A stretch of 64,000 nt of DNA from Variovorax paradoxus (lineage in GTDB: Bacteria; Pseudomonadota; Gammaproteobacteria; Burkholderiales; Burkholderiaceae_C). Positions 1 through 8,600 of this stretch are shown in pieces. The stretch spans positions 2,979,001 through 3,043,000 of the forward strand of contig NZ_CP045644.1 of assembly GCF_009498455.1 (NCBI RefSeq), written 5' to 3'. A program made the position numbers and the translations under genes. Within the stretch, counting starts at the first letter, position 1, and each line of letters opens with the position of its first letter. The notes under the pieces were generated by a model. The model saw only the letters and a list, made by a program, of their open reading frames with translations. It ran no database searches and was not told where the DNA came from.

Positions 1-191
1 CCCGTGAACACCGTGAGCCGCCGCTTGGGCAGCTCGACGCTGATGTCCTTCAGGTTGTTCACGCGCGCGCCCTGCACGCGGATGAGGTCGTGGTGGTCGG
101 CGGCGTGCCGGCCGCTCGTGTCCTTCGCGTCCTTCGTGCTGTTCGTGCTCTTGGTGGCTTTTGCGTCCTTCTTCGGGGCCTTGCTGCTCAT
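1..191 (-). CDS. UvrA-like excision-nuclease ATPase, N-terminal fragment cut by the window edge
   Basis: The reverse strand from the ATG at 189-191 reads a Lys/Thr/Asp-rich leader of about 33 residues and then DLIRVQGARVNNLKDISVEL followed by PKRRLTVFTG. This is the start of the first ABC ATPase domain of UvrA-type proteins, just before the Walker A loop, which lies off the window. The wording (PKRRLTVFTG) is that of the stand-alone UvrA paralogues rather than the full UvrABC subunit, so a drug-resistance or UvrA2-like role is possible; this is inference. Only 63 codons are visible, so zinc fingers and the second ATPase domain cannot be checked. The charged, repetitive N-terminal extension is unusual. 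No strong ribosome binding site is seen. Confidence 0.75.
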   Translation of the reverse strand, partial: MSSKAPKKDAKATKSTNSTKDAKDTSGRHAADHHDLIRVQGARVNNLKDISVELPKRRLTVFT

Positions 192-281
192 CGGGTCTTT
201 CGTCTTTGGAAGGGACACGGGGCCGCCACGGCGGCGGCGCCCGTGCAGGAGGTCAGGGGGCCGCGGCGCTGGTGGGCCGGC

Positions 282-692
282 TCAGCGCGTCTGCTGGATG
301 CGGATCAGGTTGCCCGCCGGGTCGCGCACCGCGCAGTCGCGCACGCCGTAGGGCTGGTCGGTGGGCTCCTGCACGATCTCGGTGTTGCGGGCCTGCAGCC
401 GATCGAAGGTGCCTTCGAGGTCGGGCGTGGCCAGCAGCAGCGAGGCGAAGGTGCCCTTGGCCATCATCTCGGCGATGGTGCGGCGCTCGTCGTCGGTGAG
501 CCCGGGCGTGGCGGCCGGCGGGTACAGCACGATGGAGGTGGCGGGCTGGCCGGCCGGGCCGACCGTGATCCAGTGCATGCCGCCATAGGCGACGTCGTTG
601 CGCACCTCGAAGCCGAGGGTGTCGCGGTAGAAGGCCAGCGAGGCCTCGGGGTCGGTGTGCGGGAGAAAGCTCGAATGGATGCTGAGGTTCAT
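282..692 (-). CDS. VOC family (glyoxalase/bleomycin-resistance fold) protein
   Basis: The product has 136 residues and the two-module VOC pattern. The N-terminal part has HSSFLPHTDPEASLAFYRDT with LGFEV; the C-terminal part ends in GVRDCAVRDPAGNLIRIQQ, the usual beta-strand that supplies a metal-binding residue in many VOC enzymes. Such proteins bind a divalent metal and act on small molecules or sequester them; the substrate cannot be read from sequence. It lies 30 bp downstream of, and on the same strand as, an AraC-type regulator (724-1170), an arrangement that suggests a co-transcribed regulator-effector pair. The ATG at 690-692 is the only reasonable start; no strong Shine-Dalgarno sequence precedes it. 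Confidence 0.88.
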   Translation of the reverse strand: MNLSIHSSFLPHTDPEASLAFYRDTLGFEVRNDVAYGGMHWITVGPAGQPATSIVLYPPAATPGLTDDERRTIAEMMAKGTFASLLLATPDLEGTFDRLQARNTEIVQEPTDQPYGVRDCAVRDPAGNLIRIQQTR

Positions 693-723
693 GGTGACGA
701 GGGTCCGTAGTGGTGTCGGGCCG

Positions 724-1170
<447 letters not shown>

Positions 1171-1353
1171 CGGGGCGGATCGTGCCACGTCGCTACGGCG
1201 TGCTCAAGCGCAGGCAAAGGTTCCACATCCGGTAACGAACTTCACACAAGCCACCGCATCTGGAAACCCGATGCGCACGCAGGTGGTCTTCAATACGGTA
1301 CGGGTTCGCAGCAGGCGCGCCCGACCGTACAGCTCACCCAAGGAGAACTTCGC

Positions 1354-1560
1354 ATGACAAAAACACTCGCGCTTCTGCTGGCCGCCTCGGCCATCCTGGT
1401 TGGTTGCGTGGTCGCGCCCTACGACCGGGGCCCGCCCCCGCGCGGCCATGGCTACGACCGCGACCGTGATGGCGTGCCCAACCGTTATGACCGCGACCGC
1501 GACAACGACGGCGTGCCCAATCGCTACGACCGCCGTCCGAACAACCCGTATCGCAACTGA
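1354..1560 (+). CDS. Small lipoprotein with DxDxDG (thrombospondin type 3-like) repeats
   Basis: The 68-residue product starts at the ATG at 1354 behind a clear AGGAGAA ribosome site. It has a lipoprotein signal peptide with lipobox L15-V16-G17-C18, then a Pro-rich stretch and two copies of a repeat YDRDRDGVPNRYDRDRDNDG. The spacing D-x-D-x-D-G is the calcium loop seen in thrombospondin type 3 and EF-hand-like repeats, so the protein is probably an outer-membrane-anchored calcium-binding peptide facing the periplasm or surface; no catalytic role is evident. Its in-frame reading is much shorter than the overlapping open frame that starts at 733. A strong terminator follows 24 bp after the stop. 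It is the only rightward gene in the first 11 kb. Confidence 0.8.
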   Translation: MTKTLALLLAASAILVGCVVAPYDRGPPPRGHGYDRDRDGVPNRYDRDRDNDGVPNRYDRRPNNPYRN

Positions 1561-1584
1561 TACCGGGGCTGAAACCCCAAAAAG

Positions 1585-1621
1585 AAAGACCGCGAGGCGC
1601 ACAGCCCCGCGGTCTTTTTTT
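1585..1621. terminator. Bidirectional Rho-independent terminator
   Basis: The arms AAAGACCGCG (1585-1594) and CGCGGTCTTT (1608-1617) pair perfectly, followed by a T tract (1615-1621). On the other strand the stem is followed by TTTCTTTTTGG, so it can also end the leftward lysE-type gene whose stop is at 1639. It sits exactly between two convergent genes. Confidence 0.9.
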
Positions 1622-1638
1622 GTGTGCCGGACGTGTAC

Positions 1639-2265
1639 TCAGGCAGTGCGGCGCGCCATCAGCGCCCACAGGCCGGCCGCGCTCAGCAGCGAGCCGCCTG
1701 CCAGGTGAAAGCGCCGCTGCGCGCGCGGCGAGGCGAGCAGCCGGCCCGCCGAACTCGCGAACACGGCATAGAGCGTGGCATTGAGCGTCGCCAGCGCCAC
1801 GAAGGTCAGCGCCAGCACCCACATCTGCTGCGACACGTCGGCGCCCGGGCGGATGAACTGCGGCAGGAAGGCCACGAAGAACACGATGCCCTTGGGGTTC
1901 AGCGCCGTCACCAGGTAGGTGTTGGCGAACAGGCGCCAGCGCGAGGCGGGCGCGGCCGGCGCGGCGGTCTCGGTGGGCGAGATGCCGGCGCGCAGCAGCT
2001 TGATGCCCAGGTACAGCAGGTACAAGCCGCCGACCCACTTCACCACCGTGAACCAGAACGCCGACGTGGCCAGCAGCGCGCCCAGGCCCAGCAGCGACAC
2101 CACCAGCGCAGTCGAATCGCCCAGCGCCACGGCGGCCACCAATGGCACGTTGGCGCGGCGGCCGTGCGACATCGAATAGCTGATCACCGTGAGGATGGTC
2201 GGCCCCGGAATGATGAGGAGCAACGCGGAGGCAGCGACGAAGGCGAGCCAGAGTTCGATGGGCAT
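1639..2265 (-). CDS. LysE/RhtB family amino-acid exporter
   Basis: The protein has 208 residues, the normal length for the family, with about six hydrophobic segments. The N-terminal hallmark is present: IIPGPTILTVISYSMSHGRR, matching the family's PGP motif and the basic loop after the first helix, and ALNPKGIVFFVAFLPQFI is the conserved NPK motif of the fourth segment. Members export amino acids or their analogues from the cytoplasm by proton exchange; the substrate cannot be told from sequence. The start at 2263-2265 keeps the N-terminus outside-in as in homologues. It stands apart from its neighbours and is closed by the shared terminator at 1585-1621. Confidence 0.93.
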   Translation of the reverse strand: MPIELWLAFVAASALLLIIPGPTILTVISYSMSHGRRANVPLVAAVALGDSTALVVSLLGLGALLATSAFWFTVVKWVGGLYLLYLGIKLLRAGISPTETAAPAAPASRWRLFANTYLVTALNPKGIVFFVAFLPQFIRPGADVSQQMWVLALTFVALATLNATLYAVFASSAGRLLASPRAQRRFHLAGGSLLSAAGLWALMARRTA

Positions 2266-2328
2266 GGGGACGGATGCTCCTGAAGGAATGGGAAGGGCGC
2301 GCCATTCAGCGCGGGAACGAAGTCTTTT

Positions 2329-2619
2329 TCATGCGTCCGACGTCGAGGTTGGCGCACCGAAGCGCAGTGCGGACCGCGCCTTGGCGCGCTCGGCCTCTAC
2401 CTCGCGGTCACGCGGCTCGGCCGTGGTCACCAGCGATTCGATCAGCCGCCCGGCCGTGGCGGCCACCTCGTCGACGGCACGCTCGAAGGCCTGCTCGTTG
2501 GCGCGCGAGGGCACGCTGAAGCCGCTGAGCTTGCGCACGAACTGCAGCGCGGCGGCGCGGATTTCCTGCTCGGTGGCAGGGGGCTCGAAGTTGTAGAGGG
2601 TCTTGATGCTGCGGCACAT
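2329..2619 (-). CDS. DUF2277 domain-containing protein
   Basis: The 96-residue product begins MCRSIKTLYNFEPPATEQEI and continues with RAAALQFVRKLSGFSVPS, the defining block of the DUF2277 family, and ends with a charged helix (PRDREVEAERAKARSALRFG). The family is small, cytoplasmic, widespread in actinobacteria and proteobacteria and has no known function; the second residue Cys and the basic CRSIK start are conserved. A related reading suggests a small helical DNA- or protein-binding module, but that is a guess. It begins 113 bp downstream of the NTF2-like gene on the same strand and may be transcribed with it. Confidence 0.9.
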   Translation of the reverse strand: MCRSIKTLYNFEPPATEQEIRAAALQFVRKLSGFSVPSRANEQAFERAVDEVAATAGRLIESLVTTAEPRDREVEAERAKARSALRFGAPTSTSDA

Positions 2620-2732
2620 GGCGGATGCTCCGGTCAGACGCGGCGCAGGGGCCGCGCGGCCAGTCTAGCGAACCCGATCTTCTTGCGCAGCACCCGCCGG
2701 GGAAGGCCTGCGGGAGGCCCGGGGACACCCGA

Positions 2733-3098
2733 TCAGCTGCCTTCGTAGAAGAACTCTTCGCGCACGATCTTGCCGTCCTTGACGGTGTACAGCGCCATCT
2801 CTTCCATCGTGAAACGCTGGCCCGTGGGCTTCATCGTCACGTCGAAGCGGAAACCGACGATGAAGCGGTCGTCGTGCGGCCAGGGGCCGGCCACCTGGAA
2901 CGAATGCACCTTGTGGTTGGCCACCCACCATTCGCCCTTGGCGCGGATCGCCGAGAGCCCCACCGACTCGCGCGACATGCCGGGCGGTGCGCTGGCCTCG
3001 ACGCTGACGGCCTCTGGCGCATAGAGCGCCAGGGCTTCATCGAAGGTCCCTGCTTTGCACAGCGCCACGAGCTTCGCGGCGATTTGCTGGGTGTTCAT
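2733..3098 (-). CDS. NTF2-like / SnoaL-like small protein
   Basis: The protein has 121 residues with the cone-shaped NTF2-like pattern: an N-terminal helix (QIAAKLVALCKAGTFDEALA), a LYAPEAVSVEA strand, an extended region with GEWWVANHKVHSF, and paired strands RFIVGFRFDVTM and MALYTVKDGKIVREEFFY. The closing DGKIVREEFFY motif is typical of SnoaL-like proteins, which act as ketosteroid-isomerase-like enzymes or ligand carriers. No substrate can be assigned. It is the second gene of a run of small leftward genes; the NIPSNAP gene lies 75 bp upstream. Confidence 0.88.
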   Translation of the reverse strand: MNTQQIAAKLVALCKAGTFDEALALYAPEAVSVEASAPPGMSRESVGLSAIRAKGEWWVANHKVHSFQVAGPWPHDDRFIVGFRFDVTMKPTGQRFTMEEMALYTVKDGKIVREEFFYEGS

Positions 3099-3173
3099 GC
3101 GTTTCTCCAGTGAGGTCGGGGAATGACGGGAGGCGCAGTGTAGGCCCGCGCACCGCGCGGCGTCGACAGGCGT

Positions 3174-3521
3174 TTACCGCGCCGGCCCGTTGAGCGCGCG
3201 CAGACTGTCGACGCCCTCCGGCGAGAGCCACAGCAGCGTGTTCAGGTAGGTCTCGATGCGATCGACCAGCGCGCTGCGCGGGCCCTCGCGCCATTCGGTC
3301 GAACCGTAGAACGCGGCCTGTTCGGACTCCAGCGCTTCGCGGCTCGCGTAGGCGCGCACGAGGTAGTAGCTCTCTTCCTCGTGGTCCGACTTGCCGTAGC
3401 TCACCACGTCCATGCCCTTGCTGCGCAGCATGGGCACCGAGCGTTCATGCATCGTGCGGTGGAAGTCGTCGAGGGTGCCGGGCTTGAGGCGGTAGATGCG
3501 AATTTCGAGGAGGCGGGTCAT
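3174..3521 (-). CDS. NIPSNAP family protein
   Basis: The 115-residue protein opens with LLEIRIYRLKPGTLDDFHRT and has the SYYLVRAYASREALESEQAA and FYGSTEWREGP blocks of the NIPSNAP ferredoxin-like (dimeric alpha-beta barrel) family. Bacterial members are small cytoplasmic proteins without a settled function, often found next to oxidoreductases or NTF2-like proteins, as here. The start ATG at 3519-3521 is 19 bp downstream of the stop of the zinc-ribbon gene, so it is likely part of the same transcript. Confidence 0.88.
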   Translation of the reverse strand: MTRLLEIRIYRLKPGTLDDFHRTMHERSVPMLRSKGMDVVSYGKSDHEEESYYLVRAYASREALESEQAAFYGSTEWREGPRSALVDRIETYLNTLLWLSPEGVDSLRALNGPAR

Positions 3522-3540
3522 GAGGAATGGACTCTGCAGT

Positions 3541-4377
3541 TCATGCGGGAATGCGCGGCGCTTCGATGTCGTGCAGCTGCGCGCTGAAGTCGTACCTGTA
3601 TGCGTAGTCGCCCGTGTAGGCCAGCGCGATCTTTCCGGCCCACGTGATGTGGAAGCGGTCGGTGCCCGCGATGCGGTCGAAGCGGATGCGATGGTGGGCC
3701 GCGGCGTCGTGCCCGAGCAGGTAGATGTGAAAGACGTTGTCTTCCGTGTCGTCGGGCGGTGGCGCGTCGATGCTGACCTCGAGCCCGTCGATTCGCGCCA
3801 GGCTGAAGTCGGGCAGTGCGCAGACCGCGAAGCCGCCGCCGTCGCCCCAGGCGGTCGACGACAGCGTGCAGCGGTGGTAGTTGTTCCAGACCCCGGGTGC
3901 CTCCCAATCGGACGGGTGGTCGATGTCCTCGTCTTCGGGCTCGTCGATCTCGCGCTCGGCGTCGTAGTCTGCGCTGCGCAGGTGCAGGTCGAACCAGACC
4001 TCGTTGTCCCGCACGGACGCGGTCCAGCGGAATTCCTTGACGGGATGGCCTTCGGGCCAGGGGTTGCCGGCGAAGTGAATGCGGTTTTGAGGGCGTGTCA
4101 TGGGAGGAGTGTTCGCTGCGCCGTCGTGTGTGCGGCCGTAGGCGCTGTCGTCTGCGATCGCGACGCAGCGGTCCAGCAGGCCGGCCTCGCGCACCTCTTG
4201 CTCGGTGTCCACCTGGAACACGTTCTTGCGGCAATCGCTGCAGTACCGGACGCCGGGCGTGGCAGTTTCTTCGAGTGCGTCCCAGGGCTTGGGGCACGAG
4301 AGTGATCCGTCGTGCGCGCTTCTCGACGACGCTTGTGGATCGACCGGCGCGCGACCGATGCGGAGGGACTTCTTCAT
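3541..4377 (-). CDS. Protein of unknown function with N-terminal zinc-ribbon-like Cys cluster
   Basis: I do not recognise this 278-residue protein as a whole. From the ATG at 4375-4377 it shows a Cys motif near residues 28-49 (CPKPWDALEETATPGVRYC then SDC), a pattern seen at the front of various bacterial proteins and likely to bind zinc. The rest is an acidic, probably beta-rich region (FAGNPWPEGHPVKEFRW; DNEVWFDLHLRSADYDAE; an acidic stretch DEPEDEDIDHP; VFHIYLLGHDAAAHHRIRFD). No signal peptide or membrane segment is seen. The start was chosen because its ATG overlaps the phosphatase stop as ATGA; the open frame extends 15 codons further upstream inside the phosphatase gene. The 4-bp overlap implies translational coupling. 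Confidence 0.72.
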   Translation of the reverse strand: MKKSLRIGRAPVDPQASSRSAHDGSLSCPKPWDALEETATPGVRYCSDCRKNVFQVDTEQEVREAGLLDRCVAIADDSAYGRTHDGAANTPPMTRPQNRIHFAGNPWPEGHPVKEFRWTASVRDNEVWFDLHLRSADYDAEREIDEPEDEDIDHPSDWEAPGVWNNYHRCTLSSTAWGDGGGFAVCALPDFSLARIDGLEVSIDAPPPDDTEDNVFHIYLLGHDAAAHHRIRFDRIAGTDRFHITWAGKIALAYTGDYAYRYDFSAQLHDIEAPRIPA

Positions 4378-4886
4378 GGAGGCGGTGGGCCGCGGGTGCC
4401 GAAAACGTACTGCGCGACCCATTCCGCCTGCTCCGATGTATCGGGCATGTCGATGCCCCGGGAGCGGCTCAGCAGGTGGAAGATGTTCTGGCCCGGAACG
4501 CCGAGCCCGTGGAGCAGGCTGCCCGCGATGAGGCCCGTGCGGCCGATGCCTGCGTGGCAGTGAATCGCGATGGCCTTTCCGCTCGCCAGTTCGACGCCCA
4601 GTTCGGCAATGAGGGCCGCCGCCTCCCGTTGCGATGGCGGGATGCCGTGGTCCGGAATCGGGAAATGCCGGAAGACGATCCCATGCTCGGCGCAGAGCGC
4701 AGGCTCGTCGTCGAGTTCAAGCGCCCTGATCTCCTGCGCCTCGAGCAGGGAGACCACGATGTTCAGCGAGGCACGCTGCCAGGACGCCACCTCCTCGCGC
4801 AGCGAGTCACCGCCGCGCGGGCGTGCCATCAGGCCCAGCCGATGCGGCGGTATGCCGCGAACCCAGTGGATGGTGGTCTCGAACAT
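4374..4886 (-). CDS. Dual-specificity-type protein phosphatase
   Basis: The 170-residue protein carries the cysteine phosphatase loop HCHAGIGRTG with nucleophile C110 and Arg116 (HCX5R), and an Asp at D79 in PIPDHGIP at the position of the general acid. The size and the absence of other domains fit a small tyrosine or dual-specificity phosphatase of the type related to archaeal and plant DSPs; members remove phosphate from tyrosine, serine/threonine or from phosphoinositide-like substrates. The C-terminus ends in a short proline run. It overlaps the downstream zinc-ribbon gene by 4 bp and lies 27 bp after the upstream acidic gene, so all three are likely one operon. The substrate may be one of its partners, but that is inference. 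Confidence 0.88.
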   Translation of the reverse strand: MFETTIHWVRGIPPHRLGLMARPRGGDSLREEVASWQRASLNIVVSLLEAQEIRALELDDEPALCAEHGIVFRHFPIPDHGIPPSQREAAALIAELGVELASGKAIAIHCHAGIGRTGLIAGSLLHGLGVPGQNIFHLLSRSRGIDMPDTSEQAEWVAQYVFGTRGPPPP

Positions 4887-4913
4887 GGCCTCTGGATCCG
4901 GCAGTGATGCCTC

Positions 4914-5558
4914 TCAGGTGAAAACGATCGCCGTCTTGTGCGCGATGCTCAGCCGCGCCGATTCATACAGCAGCAGCCACGACTCGATCTCCCGGTAGAG
5001 GCCTTCGTCCTCTCCCATGCTGTCGCCGAGCCGCGCGGCTTCCTCGTCCGACAGCTCGCCGTCCGAGAGCGCGATGCCGAGCGCCGGGGCGACCAGCACC
5101 AATTCTTCGAGCAGGCGGTACGACGAGCCGAGCATGCCGCCGGGCAGGTCGGTCTCGTCTTCCTCGGCAAAGATCACGTCCTCGAAGTCGATCGGCAGAT
5201 AGAAGCCTTCCGCGTCGGAGTGGCACAGCAGGTGGCTTTCGAACATGTTTGCCACGTCTTCGAGCGTCTCGTCTTCTGTGGGGTCGACGTCTTCCGGCAG
5301 CGGTGTGGCCATCCAGCCGGGCGTCGTCACGCGGTGCGCGTAGGCGCGGCGCAGGTAGTGGATGAACGAGTAAGGCAGGCCGTCGAGCGGCGCGCGGGAT
5401 TCGAGCGGCGGCAAGGTGCGGGGCTCGACGTGTGGCGGCAGGCCGGCTTCGGCGAGCTTGCGGTTCGCGGCGGCGAAATCGGCCTCGAAGTGTTCGACGC
5501 TCTCGGGATCGTTCTCGATCAGGTCGGCGAGGATGCCGACGCCAATGGCCAGGCCCAT
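4914..5558 (-). CDS. Conserved acidic protein of unknown function
   Basis: I do not recognise this 214-residue protein. It is strongly acidic and begins MGLAIGVGILADLIENDPES, then EHFEADFAAANRKLAEAGLPP, a Leu-Pro-Pro rich part, a helical middle (PYSFIHYLRRAYAH), and an acidic segment with YLPIDFEDVIFAEEDETDLP followed by GGMLGSSYRLLEELVLVAPALGI. There is no signal peptide and no membrane segment, so a cytoplasmic protein is expected. It precedes the phosphatase by 27 bp and lies 94 bp after the alpha-2-macroglobulin gene, separated from it by a strong hairpin at 5602-5634. Stand-alone acidic proteins of this kind can be immunity or adaptor proteins; I have no direct evidence for that. Confidence 0.75.
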   Translation of the reverse strand: MGLAIGVGILADLIENDPESVEHFEADFAAANRKLAEAGLPPHVEPRTLPPLESRAPLDGLPYSFIHYLRRAYAHRVTTPGWMATPLPEDVDPTEDETLEDVANMFESHLLCHSDAEGFYLPIDFEDVIFAEEDETDLPGGMLGSSYRLLEELVLVAPALGIALSDGELSDEEAARLGDSMGEDEGLYREIESWLLLYESARLSIAHKTAIVFT

Positions 5559-5601
5559 GGGGTTCTCCAGTTGGTGGGTTCGCTGCGATGGTGACGAGGA
5601 C

Positions 5602-5634
5602 CGGTGAAGGCGGGATGACGGCCCGCCTTCACCG
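5602..5634. terminator. Strong 13-bp hairpin after the alpha-2-macroglobulin gene
   Basis: The arms CGGTGAAGGCGGG (5602-5614) and CCCGCCTTCACCG (5622-5634) are perfectly complementary around a 7-base loop. There is no long T tract on either strand, so it may stop or slow RNA polymerase with Rho, protect the 3' end of the long upstream transcript, or lower expression of the downstream genes. Confidence 0.6.
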
Positions 5635-5652
5635 TTGTCCTCAGTGGTTGCG

Positions 5653-8600
5653 TTACTTCGCCGCCTCCACCTTCACCCGCGCATTCGGCGTCTCGCCGAA
5701 CATCTCGGGCGCGTACATCGCTTCCACGCGGCTCGGCGGCAGGGCGAAGTCGCCGACGTTGTTCAGGCGCACGGTGTATTCCATCTTCACGACGCCCTTG
5801 GGCAGGTACTCGTAGTAGCTGCGGAAGGCCTCGAAGCTGCGTTCTTCGAACGCCGGCCAGCCGGAGCCGCTCTTCTTCTCGCCCTGCGTGGCGATCTGCG
5901 AGTCGCGGCCCAGGCCACTGCCCAGGATGGTGGCGCCGCCCGGGATCGGGTCGCTGATCACGACCCAGGTCATGTCGGTGCTGGCGTTGACCTCGATGCT
6001 CACGCGCAGCACGTCGCCGCGCGTGTACTTGCCGGCCACGGCCTGCTCGACCGGGGTGATGGTCTTCTTCAGCGCGTAGCCCGCCGCGAACGGCGCCTTC
6101 AACTGCACGGCAGCCAGCGACTGCAGCGTGAGCCACGGCTTGCCGGTGCCTTGCTGCGTGACCAGCAGCGTGTCGCGCACCGATGCGCCGGAAGGCGATG
6201 TGGCCCACGGCAGGAACATGGTGTTGTTGCGCAGGTTGCCCGGCGAGGCGGGCGCACCGAACATGGTGGTCTGGTTCGGGGCGCCGGACGCGTCGCTGGC
6301 TTTCACGCGCTCGACTTTGCTCCAGTCGACCTGCGCCTTCACCGCGCCCAGCGTGGCGGCCGTGACGCCGGCCACCGGCGTGCTCTCGAACACTTTGCTG
6401 AATTTCTCCAGCGCCAGTCCGCCCCACAGGTTGGCGGTGGTGGTGTGCCACGCGCCGTTCTGCTGGCGGCCGATGAAGCCGTTGGCGAGCTTGCCGATGT
6501 CGTCCTTCCAGGCCGGGTCTTCCATCACCGTGAGCAGCAGGCGCGCGGTGTTGACGTCGCCGTTGGTCATGAGCCACCACCAGTAGTCGTCCTGCTCGGT
6601 GCTGAAGATGAGCTTGGTGCCCTGGTACGAGAGGCGCGCCTTCAGCACGTTGTTGGCTTCGTCCAGGCGCTGCTGGCGCTGCGGCACGTCGTTCACGCGC
6701 TTGAGGATGTTGAGCCAGTCGATCACCGCGCTGGTGGGCCACTGGTTCGGCGCGATGGTGATGCTGCCGAGCATGCTGCCCTTGGCCTTGCCGTAGCGCG
6801 AGAGTGCTTCGAGCGCGGCGAGCTTGCGCACGTCCAGGTCCTTGCGCGGGCTCCAGAACTCGCGCGTGACGCGGCCTTCGACGAACGCGATCAGACCCGA
6901 TTCCATCGGTGCGCGCGCGTCGTCGGCGAGCGCGAAGGCCGGGTTGAGCTGGGCCGCTTCGTGCGTGGCCGCAAGCAGGTACGACGTGAGGATGTCGCTG
7001 CCGCGGTTGGCTTCGCCGTCGCGCGGCGGGAAGTAGCTGGCGAGGCCGTCGCTGTCCAGGTAGGTGGGCAGCGTGGCCAGCACGCCCTGCCACATCTTCG
7101 CGTCGCGCAGGCCGACCGCCTTGCTGGTCTTCTGCTCGAGGCAGCTGAAGGGGTAGTTGGCGAACCAGTCGCGCACGCCCGGCAGGCCTTCGGCCAGCTT
7201 GGGCTGCAGCGACATCTTCAGGCCGCCGCGGCCGGGCAGGGCGTCGGCGGGCGGTGCCACGTCGAGCGTGAACGGCCCGTCGATCTGCACCAGCGTGGCC
7301 TGCTGCACCGTGAGCGGCACGGCGGGCACGATGCGCTGGCGCACCTTGAGCGCATCGCGCGCGCCACCGACCGTGTCCTTGGCCTCGATCTCCCACAGGA
7401 TGGCTTCGGCGCGCGTCTGCGCGAGCTGCGCGGGCGCGGTCACGTTCCAGGCCACCTCGCGCGATTCGCCGGCCGGAATGTCGACGGTCTGCGTTTCGAG
7501 CGTGAGCAGCGTGGCGCGCGGCGTGGCTTCCACCTTCATCGGCTTCTGCGTGGTGTTGCGCAGGGTGATCTGCGCGCGGAACTGGTCGTCCTCGCGCACC
7601 AGCGGCGGCAGGCCGCTGATGATCTGCAGGTCTTGCGTGGCCTGGATGCTGGCCTGGCCGGTGCCGAACAGGCTGGTGCCCGCATCGGCCACGGCCACGA
7701 TCTTGAAGGTGGTGAGCGCGTCGTTCAGCGGCACCGTCACCACGGCCTGGCCGTTGGCGTCGAGCACGATCTTCGGGTTCCACACGAGCAGGGTGTCGAG
7801 CAGCTCGCGCGTCTGGCCCTTGCCGCCGCCGCCGCCCGCGGGCACGGCCTTGCGACCGTAGTGGCGCCGGCCGACGATTTCCATCTGCGCGGTGGAGGTG
7901 CTCACGCCCCAGCTGCGGCGCTGCAGCATCGCGTTGAGCAGGTTCCAGCTGTCGTTGGGCATGAGCTCCAGCAGCGCCTGGTCGACCGCGGCCAGCGCCA
8001 CTTCGGCACCGGCGGCCGGCTTGCCGTCGGGCAGCTTGGCGGTGATGGTGACCTGCGCCTTGCTGCGGATCGGGTAGCTGGGCTTGTCGCTGGTGACGGT
8101 CACGTCGAGCTGGTGCGCGCGCGTGCCCACGCGGATCTCGGCCATGCCCAGGCGGTAGGCGGGCTTGCTCAGGTCGACCATGGCCGTGGGCGCGACGTAT
8201 TCCTTGCCTTCGTACCAGAAGGCGGTCCACCACTCGCGCGGCGCCTTGAAGCCCCAGGTGAAGAAGCTGTACCACGGCACTTCGCGCAGGCGCCCGCGCA
8301 GCGCGAGCACGCTGATGTAGGCGTTCGGGCCCCACTCGGGCTTGACCTGCAGCGAGACGGTCGGGTCCTTGCCGTCGAGCTGCACCACGTGCGTCTCGAT
8401 GATGCCTTCGCGTTCCACGGCCACCAGTGCGGTCGCAAAGCGGAACGGGCTGCGCACCTGGAACTTGGCGACCTCGCCGGGCTGGTAGCTCTTCTTCTCG
8501 GGCAGCACGTCGATGCGGTCGTTGTCCTCGCCGCCGAACCAGAGTTCGCCCTGCTTGGTCACGTAGACCGAGCTCACCGCGCTGGCGCTGCGGCCGTCGC

